Shown here: one piece after another, positions 4,920 through 5,233 of the stretch
Position numbering within the stretch: the stretch's first letter is position 1
How the letters are laid out: every line of letters starts with the position of its first letter
Assembly: GCA_021817185.1 (NCBI GenBank)
Contig: JAKAVU010000165.1
Coordinates: 381-5,613, forward strand
Origin: a bacterium
GTDB taxonomy: Bacteria; Chloroflexota; Dormibacteria; UBA8260; Bog-877
DNA length: 5,233 nucleotides
Direction of reading: 5' to 3'
The notes under the pieces: generated by a model
Database searches by the model: none
What the model saw: only the letters and a program-made list of their open reading frames with translations
What the model was told of the DNA's origin: nothing
Made by a program: the position numbers and the translations under genes

Positions 4920-5233
4920 GGTCGACGTCGCCCAGGATGATGTCTATCGACCCGATGACCGCCACCACGTCCGCCATGAGCTCGTCCTGGACCATGTAGG
5001 ACAGAGCCGAGAGATTGCTGAACGAGGGGCCGCGAACCTTGCACCGGTAGGGCCGGTTGCCGCCGTCGCTGATCATCAGGAAGCCCAGCTCGCCGCGGGC
5101 GCTCTCGACCGCCGAGTACACCCGGCCGGGCGGGGGCCGAAAGCCCTCCGTGCTGATCTTGAAATGGTGGATGAGAGACTCCATCGAGTTGTCGATCTCC
5201 GTGCGCGGCGGCAGCACCACCTTGCGATCCGGG
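4915..5233 (-). CDS. nuoD: NADH-quinone oxidoreductase subunit D, C-terminal part (cut by window edge)
   Basis: Large Q-module subunit of complex I, related to the NiFe-hydrogenase large subunit, which helps form the quinone site. The window holds the last 105 codons; the gene enters from the right edge. Visible family features in order are SMESLIHHFKI, TEGFRPPPGRVYSAVES, ARGELGFLMISDGGNRPYRC, the VRGPSFSNLSALSYM segment, and the conserved ADVVAVIGSIDIILGDVDR end. The frame is open to the edge, reading PDRK before the first internal GTG at 5220, so that GTG is not the start. Ending in Asp-Arg just before TGA is normal for the family, so the 3' end is complete and not truncated by the adjoining insertion. 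Confidence 0.95.
   Translation of the reverse strand, partial: PDRKVVLPPRTEIDNSMESLIHHFKISTEGFRPPPGRVYSAVESARGELGFLMISDGGNRPYRCKVRGPSFSNLSALSYMVQDELMADVVAVIGSIDIILGDVDR

Overview
This is a GC-rich bacterial window. Its backbone is part of the operon for respiratory complex I (proton-pumping NADH:quinone oxidoreductase), read on the minus strand. From right to left it holds the 3' end of nuoD (4915-5233), complete nuoE (1582-2145), complete nuoF (305-1585) and the 5' end of nuoG (1-304). High GC in third codon positions, GTG and TTG starts and the style of the proteins suggest a high-GC lineage such as Actinobacteria or a related soil phylum. The sequence alone does not settle the phylum.

nuoE, nuoF and nuoG are tightly packed. 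The nuoE stop and nuoF start overlap (GTGA). The nuoF stop TAG is followed directly, in the same frame, by the GTG start of nuoG. NuoE, NuoF and NuoG together form the NADH-oxidising N-module, carrying FMN and iron-sulfur clusters N1a, N3 and N1b and others. NuoD belongs to the quinone-reducing Q-module.

The usual nuoD-nuoE junction is broken by about 2.77 kb of unrelated DNA. Next to nuoE, and divergent from it, lies a plus-strand gene for a 12-helix membrane protein of the polysaccharide flippase type (2282-3589). No glycosyltransferase or other polysaccharide gene is in view. Between this gene and nuoD lie about 1.3 kb (3590-4914) without a recognisable conserved gene. That stretch is not empty. 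A 74-codon minus-strand ORF (3748-3972) has a textbook promoter (TTGACA, 17 bp, TAGTAT) and a good ribosome binding site. A second small ORF (4294-4542) has a perfect AGGAGG site, with two inverted repeats just upstream. There are also weak traces of what may be decayed mobile-element coding sequence.

The inserted block therefore separates the N-module genes from the upstream nuo genes, and nuoEFG probably need their own promoter. The strong minus-strand promoter at 4010-4038 points toward nuoE but would first transcribe antisense through the flippase gene. No confirmed novel system is visible. The two small promoter- or RBS-equipped ORFs and the antisense layout are the parts most worth a second look.
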